This document shows, one piece after another, positions 59,567 to 64,000 of a stretch of 64,000 nt of DNA. Under the pieces are notes generated by a model, which was given only the letters and a program-made list of their open reading frames with translations, did not search any database and was not told the DNA's origin. Position 1 is the stretch's first letter; each line of letters starts with the position of its first letter. A program made the translations under genes and the position numbers. Source of the DNA: Dryococelus australis (lineage: Eukaryota; Arthropoda; Insecta; Phasmatodea; Phasmatidae); contig CM056999.1 of NCBI GenBank assembly GCA_029891345.1, forward strand, positions 25,331,418 to 25,395,417. Reading direction: 5' to 3'.

Positions 59567-61365
59567 TATGTGTGCCGTACTTCTCGGTTCTCACGAATTA
59601 AGGGGTTACTATGCTGATTGTGCTTTATCCCGGCATAGGAGAGGGGAATCAAATGCCAGAGTGAGGCGTATTGAAATAAGCTCTTGTCCAGGGAGTTCTA
59701 CTACCCTCACAACCAGGGCTGTCAATAGGTGTGATGCCAGTGGTCCCAATGGGGTGAATGAATTAACACAATCATTAATCGAGGGTGATTGTGGTGGTGA
59801 TTGATCTGGCTGGGGTGACGGAATTTACCTGCAGCAGCCTCCTCGGCCGGCGTGCTGGGATAAAATTATCCGGGGTTTGTTTGCTGCGTGGTTTGGGGAC
59901 GACCTTCAGAGGGAGTCGAACCCTGACAAATTTCCTGGAGGCTAGTCCAATAGTGCGAAAATTAGGCAGTTCCTCTACGGTCTGGTATTGAACCTGAATC
60001 TATCTGCCAGTGGTTAGCCGCACAATGCTCGAGAGAGCTGGGGTGACCTGAACCAGGAGCTGCCGGGGTTTCTGGTATAACAACAGGTATTACCATTTTG
60101 GTGGGTTCCAGGGCTAGGTCTTCCTGCTCTTCGTTGTCTGGAGGGCACCAACCTAACAGATGTTTAAGGGGGGTTTCGTATGTCAGAGGTGTGACTATGT
60201 CGTAACATACAGGTAACTCTACTGGTTCTGCTGGTAATAACTCAATGGGATTAGAAGTAGCTACCAGATGATTAATGGGGAGTGGTCTATTTAGGGCTTG
60301 TCTTTTTCGCCTTTGGTGGCTTCCAAATCCATCGTGTTTGTGATGCATTGAGTTTTTTTTTTTTTAGGACGTCACCCGGCTAAAATTAATACAATTAAGA
60401 AATTAAAACTAAACACAACAATAATAATCTCAACAGGTGAAGGCAAGCCTGGAATGAAAAGGATTAGCAAAATTACAAAAAAAAATCTAGGTACACAATT
60501 TACAGCGTGTTGCATGTTTACGAGGAAGACTCCAGGGGGACGTTAATCGTGAAGCAACCTGCTACCGCTAGAGTCAAAGGAAGTTGACTTAGGTGAGGGT
60601 AGTGGGTACGGGTGGTTGGATTTTACCGTCTGATGAGTGGTGACCTGGATGGTCACTAGCATGGACGAGCCTTGTCCAAGTTGCAGGAGCTGGAGTGCTG
60701 GTGGCCTTCCCAAGCTGCCGGCTGGAGTACGTACTGCCTTCCCAAGCAGACGGGTTGGAGTTTTAGCCTTGCTGCAAGCTCTGGAGAGGAAGGAGAGTCT
60801 TCTCAGACTGGGTTGGGCTTGCGATCCTATTCGACCGGCGAGCCCAGCATCTCTCGCTGGACCTTGGTGGTGGACATCTATTTGTACTTGATTTCTGCAG
60901 ATCAGGTGTTCTTCAGGGTACGGGGGTGGCGTAGCCTTCCAACGTGGAGGTTGGTTTATCATAGTGCTGGAGCATCAAACATGTCTTATCTTCCCACTTG
61001 GAGGCAGTGTCGAATAAAAATTCCTCGACCTTAGGCTGGCCGGTTGTGACGTTACAAGGCCACGGGGTTCTGCCATCTCTGGGGTTGATTGGAACTTCTT
61101 CTGCACTAACATGAAGGGTTGTGGATATTCAAAATGAATTATTTTATTCTTTGGGGTGTCACTTGCATGTAGGGAACCGGGCGGGCTGTGTTTATTGTAA
61201 TTACTTGACTTCAACACAATTACGTATTTGGCTGTCTAGGCTAGTAGAATCTCTGTGCTCGATACGTTTGTCTCATTTGCCTCTGTTATGACTTGTCCCG
61301 AGTGTAGGGTCACTTATAAATGGGACGAATTTGCTCGTAGAGAGAGCTCATGCTGGCATGCGTCA
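59567..61365 (-). mobile_element. Solo long LTR (copy C) inside hAT
   Basis: The high end is GGCATGCGTCA and the low end is TATGTGTGCC (a decayed TG terminus). It is flanked by ATTTT at 59562-59566 and 61366-61370. It holds the tRNA-like block (GAGGGGAATCAAATGCCAGAG, about 59640), the conserved ORF, and GGCGTAGCCTTCCAACG (60928). Because clean hAT sequence lies on both sides, this copy defines the limits of the LTR: the ORF and tRNA-like block lie within it. Confidence 0.8.
59785..60348 (-). pseudogene. LTR-internal ORF, best preserved copy
   Basis: The minus-strand frame starts MHHKHDGFGSHQRRKRQALN and continues through VCYDIVTPLTYETPLKHLLG, W, CPPDNEEQEDLA and VIPVVIPETPAAPGSGH. It ends at 59962 by frameshift, since the conserved continuation LPNFRTIGLASRKFVRVRLP, LKVVPKP and DNFIPARRPRRL lies in another frame down to about 59785. 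N-terminal basic patch, acidic middle, basic tail; no known domain. The start codon is chosen because all copies align from this MH..H. Confidence 0.6.
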
Positions 61366-61859
61366 ATTTTTGTGAATATTTAATAATGCAGTTACATCAG
61401 ATAATTATTGTACCTGTATGTGTGAATGTGCAATAACTACACAATTTGCTTGCTTGTGCCCATCGCCGCTTGCTCACAACTCTCAGCCTGTTTTTATTGT
61501 ACCTCAATTACGTACCATAAAACTAAATGTTAAAAATCATAATTGTGGTATGTATGAGTTGCCTAAAAACACCTCAAGGTGCTCGCAGCTGTGTGAATAT
61601 TATGCTATGAATAAAATATGGTATTTTGTGGTACACTTATACTTAAATTATGGTATGCTTTTCAAAACTATTGTACACATTCCAAATGTTATGGTACACT
61701 TTTTACATTTATTGTACAAACTCCAAAAGTTGTGGTGCCATAGTTTTGTTATGCAAAGTAAGTGTTAAAATTCAATATTTTAGGATATTCTCATGCGATA
61801 CTCTATACTATAAAGTATTGAGGTATCGCAGTATCGAGGATCCCATCACTAGTTTTTAT

Positions 61860-62228
61860 CAATATCATTAAAATATTCTTGATTATTTTATTCCATCCGA
61901 ATTCTAGTCAATATTAGGGTGGAATGGTTTTAACAGGTTACAGCAGCACTCTGAGCTCCTGGCCAACTACATAGCTGATGTTAAGGAAGCAGCTATGATT
62001 CTGCATTTGTCCAAGTCAGATGTTGAAATAGTCTCACGCACTTTCTTTGTAAATAGACCACACACATTTGAAGAGTTAGATAGGTTTTGTATAAACTCAA
62101 CAAATGTGAATTTTGCTGATCAGTCGAGAGAAAAGTCATCCTTTCATTCAGAAAACCTCCCACCTCAGTTCACAATAAAAGACATGATGAGAAAGAAGTG
62201 TCTGATACTAAAGATTCTGCTTGTGTAA
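61860..62228 (+). pseudogene. gag remnant, C-terminal part
   Basis: After the hAT element the gag resumes. Following a few stops, 61937-62228 reads LQQHSELLANYIADVKEAAM, ILHLSKSDVEIV, then RPHTFEELDRFCIN. The ANYI.DVKEAA..L.L and RP.TF.ELDR.C pattern is common in arthropod gypsy-type gag. It stops before any zinc knuckle. Confidence 0.75.
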
Positions 62229-62300
62229 GTCCAAACGAGAAACCCAAGGATCAGCCTTCAAAATGTCCACACCTGTCACTATCATCATCCTCAAGTTCTG

Positions 62301-64000
62301 AGTGAGAAACTGGCAGTTGCCAGTATAAACTAACCCATAGCTAATCTAATCAGGGAAGTGATAGCGTTAGAGAAGTCCAAATCCCAAAGGCAATAGAAGC
62401 CTGTGATAGCTCATAGTAGGGACGGCTAGGTGACCTTATTCACCTATAATATCCTAGCCTGTTAGGAGTAGGAAGTTCATTGAATGTGTCTGCACCCACA
62501 TCAAAGCCTTCAAGGTAGAGGATTTGCAAAGAAATCCACATTGGTAGGACCTGAGGCCCCCACACAATGACAAAGTGTCCCAGTAACGTAGTCAGCCTCC
62601 TATCAATGAACACGGTAAACTAAAGTAACTAAAATTAAAATGTTTCCAATTTTGGCATTTCAAAATTTGCTCGCCAAGAAAGTTTTATTTGCAGGAGAAA
62701 AAATGAAGTAGCTTCAAACCCCTTAAGCAAACTAGAAAATCTATGATTGCATTGCCCCGCAAATCCCCCATTAGTGCTCACGTAGCGTAAACATTAATAA
62801 AAAAAATGTTAACTTTTTCGTTGCTGTAAAATGTAGTATGACACGTTTAAAGTAGAGCCACTGAATTCCGTGAGCACTGTTGGGAAGTGTAAATGCTAAA
62901 TCGAAGCCCATCAGCAGGCCCATAAACATAACCTTGTCGAAACCCTCTCCATTCATCATAATGCGACTGGGTGACCTTTGATTTAAGAAACTTTGTAATT
63001 TGTGTAAGAGCACGAAGCGAGAACTCACTGTATGCCGTAACCCCCACCCACTAAATTCATGAATGTAAAATTGTCTTTTAACAAAATAGGTTAATAATAC
63101 GTAACTTTAAAAATTGGATTTCCAAGTGTATCCTTGTGCAGAGGTCAGAACCTCACAAACTTATGTAATTGCTGTTACATCAATTAATATAAAGTCTTTT
63201 CACCCCTGTGAAACCCCCACATGTAACAGAATAACATAACCCTGTATTATTTTATGGCTAGGAGTTCAGTAATACTGATATATTTAATCACATAACAAGT
63301 AGGCCTACAAAATTTTCCTAAGAAGGAAACCTCAAGTAATCTTTAGAATAAAGTGAGTTGATGTATCTCGTGTAGCATACTTAATGTGTTGGGTTAGGTT
63401 TGTGTAATTGAGAACCCTGTCAATTCAGAGATGTACTCTCAAAACCTCTAGCCTGTGTACCACCGTCAGTACGGCCAGCATAATTTCTCTACTCAGTGCG
63501 AGTTAGAAACCCTATATGCTACAACCACAAGAAAGTGAAATCTTGTCCCCCAGCCAGTCAAGCTGCTTCATGCGTAGAAATTATTGAAACAATTGCCCAT
63601 TACCTTAAAATTGTTTATAGAATCAACTCACGTTCATGAACGCCATTGTAGAGCGCTTAGCACGTAAGAATATTTTTCTTGTCATACCGCCTATATTCAC
63701 AAAAGGGAAATTTAAGGTATTTTCTTGTGTAATTTTTAGGTTAGAAAAATATTGTGAACCTAGATGTCAAAACTCCACGTACGAAACGTGTCTAACGTAC
63801 CCATCTCTTAGTAAGTAAGAATGCATTTATGTATTAAGAAATCATTCTCACCCCGATGTGCACGTACAATCTTTTCATGCTTGTGTAAAACCCCTTTAAT
63901 GCTTTGTGATAGTAGTTGAGGCGAATGCCAATAATATTCCACAACTCCACCACGCTCACGTACCTGAGCTCACCTTCATGTAACTTAACAGAGGCCCATG
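62301..64000. other. Unassigned stretch
   Basis: No coding region, transposon end or tandem repeat recognised. AT-rich throughout with short open frames only. Confidence 0.4.

Larger units (their letters stand above)
59061..61851 (+). mobile_element. hAT-like element inserted in gag, carrying a solo LTR
   Basis: The ends are TAGGGATTGGTCGATA and, inverted, TATCGAGGATCCCATCACTA. The 8-bp flanks GTTTTGAT (59053-59060) and GTTTTTAT (61852-61859) match at seven of eight positions, as expected for a hAT target duplication. Excluding the inner LTR, the element is about 0.99 kb and has no transposase. Confidence 0.8.
57206..62300 (+). mobile_element. LTR retroelement with gag, split by hAT
   Basis: The LTR starts TGATACCGGCTAACAGCC and matches the solo LTR at 1311-2755 (minus). 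Its right end, about 58.65 kb by length, is not sharp. An LTR-internal ATG at 57861 opens MSERSCDPRNLNQMPSAYF. The gag follows from about 58800, is interrupted at 59060, and resumes after 61859. The element then fades out near 62.3 kb without protease or RT, so it is truncated. Confidence 0.7.

Overview
The window is nuclear DNA of an arthropod, most likely an insect with a large, transposon-rich genome. This is inferred from short phase-1 exons separated by introns of several to more than 20 kb, an AT-rich background with AACCTAACCTAAC-type tracts, and the mix of gypsy, copia, BEL/Pao, Tc1 and hAT relics. I see no rRNA, functional tRNA, CRISPR or prokaryotic-type gene.

Host gene. One plus-strand protein-coding gene can be supported. 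Exons lie at 13832-13928, 23182-23271, 23962-24084 and 47611-47691, with weaker candidates at 20091-20213 and 54145-54212. The four good exons join in frame, with every visible joint in phase 1 and a G before the intron. They encode a low-complexity, Ser/Pro-rich region with an SH3-ligand-like PPPPIAPKPRP stretch, as expected of a cytoskeletal or signalling scaffold. The protein family is not identified. Neither end of the gene was found.

Repeats, left to right. 1.2-3.4 kb: a long-inverted-repeat DNA element holding five exact-period 72-bp units and broken by a solo LTR (TSD AACT). 3.9-4.3 kb: 160-bp tandem repeat. 6.7-12.5 kb: an unnamed repeat split by a complete but dead copia element (5,002 bp, TSD CAAGT). 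17-19.4 kb: 110-bp tandem array, then a member of a long-LTR family. 25.4 kb: hAT-type MITE. 26.9-40.2 kb: minus-strand gypsy elements with 1.6-1.8 kb LTRs, including an element whose gag is preceded by two PHD-like zinc-finger modules and whose 5' LTR sits inside the reverse transcriptase of an older relative. 42.4-44.5 kb: a plus-sense copy of the same LTR. 46.9 kb: deleted Tc1 element. 48.3-50.6 kb: BEL/Pao fragment and another long-LTR member. 52.3 kb: 58-bp minisatellite. 55.7-62.3 kb: a four-level nest, with a hAT copy cut by an LTR element, whose gag is split by a second hAT copy, which carries a solo long LTR.

The most unusual object is the long-LTR family (about 26.9-28.7, 37.0-38.6, 42.4-44.5 and 59.6-61.4 kb, with diverged members near 17.4-19.4 and 48.9-50.6 kb). 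Its LTRs begin and end near TGATGCATG/CATGCATCA and carry a TATA box. Inside the LTR there is an ORF recognisably conserved between copies, and at the PBS end an antisense tRNA-like block with pol III A- and B-box-like sequences.
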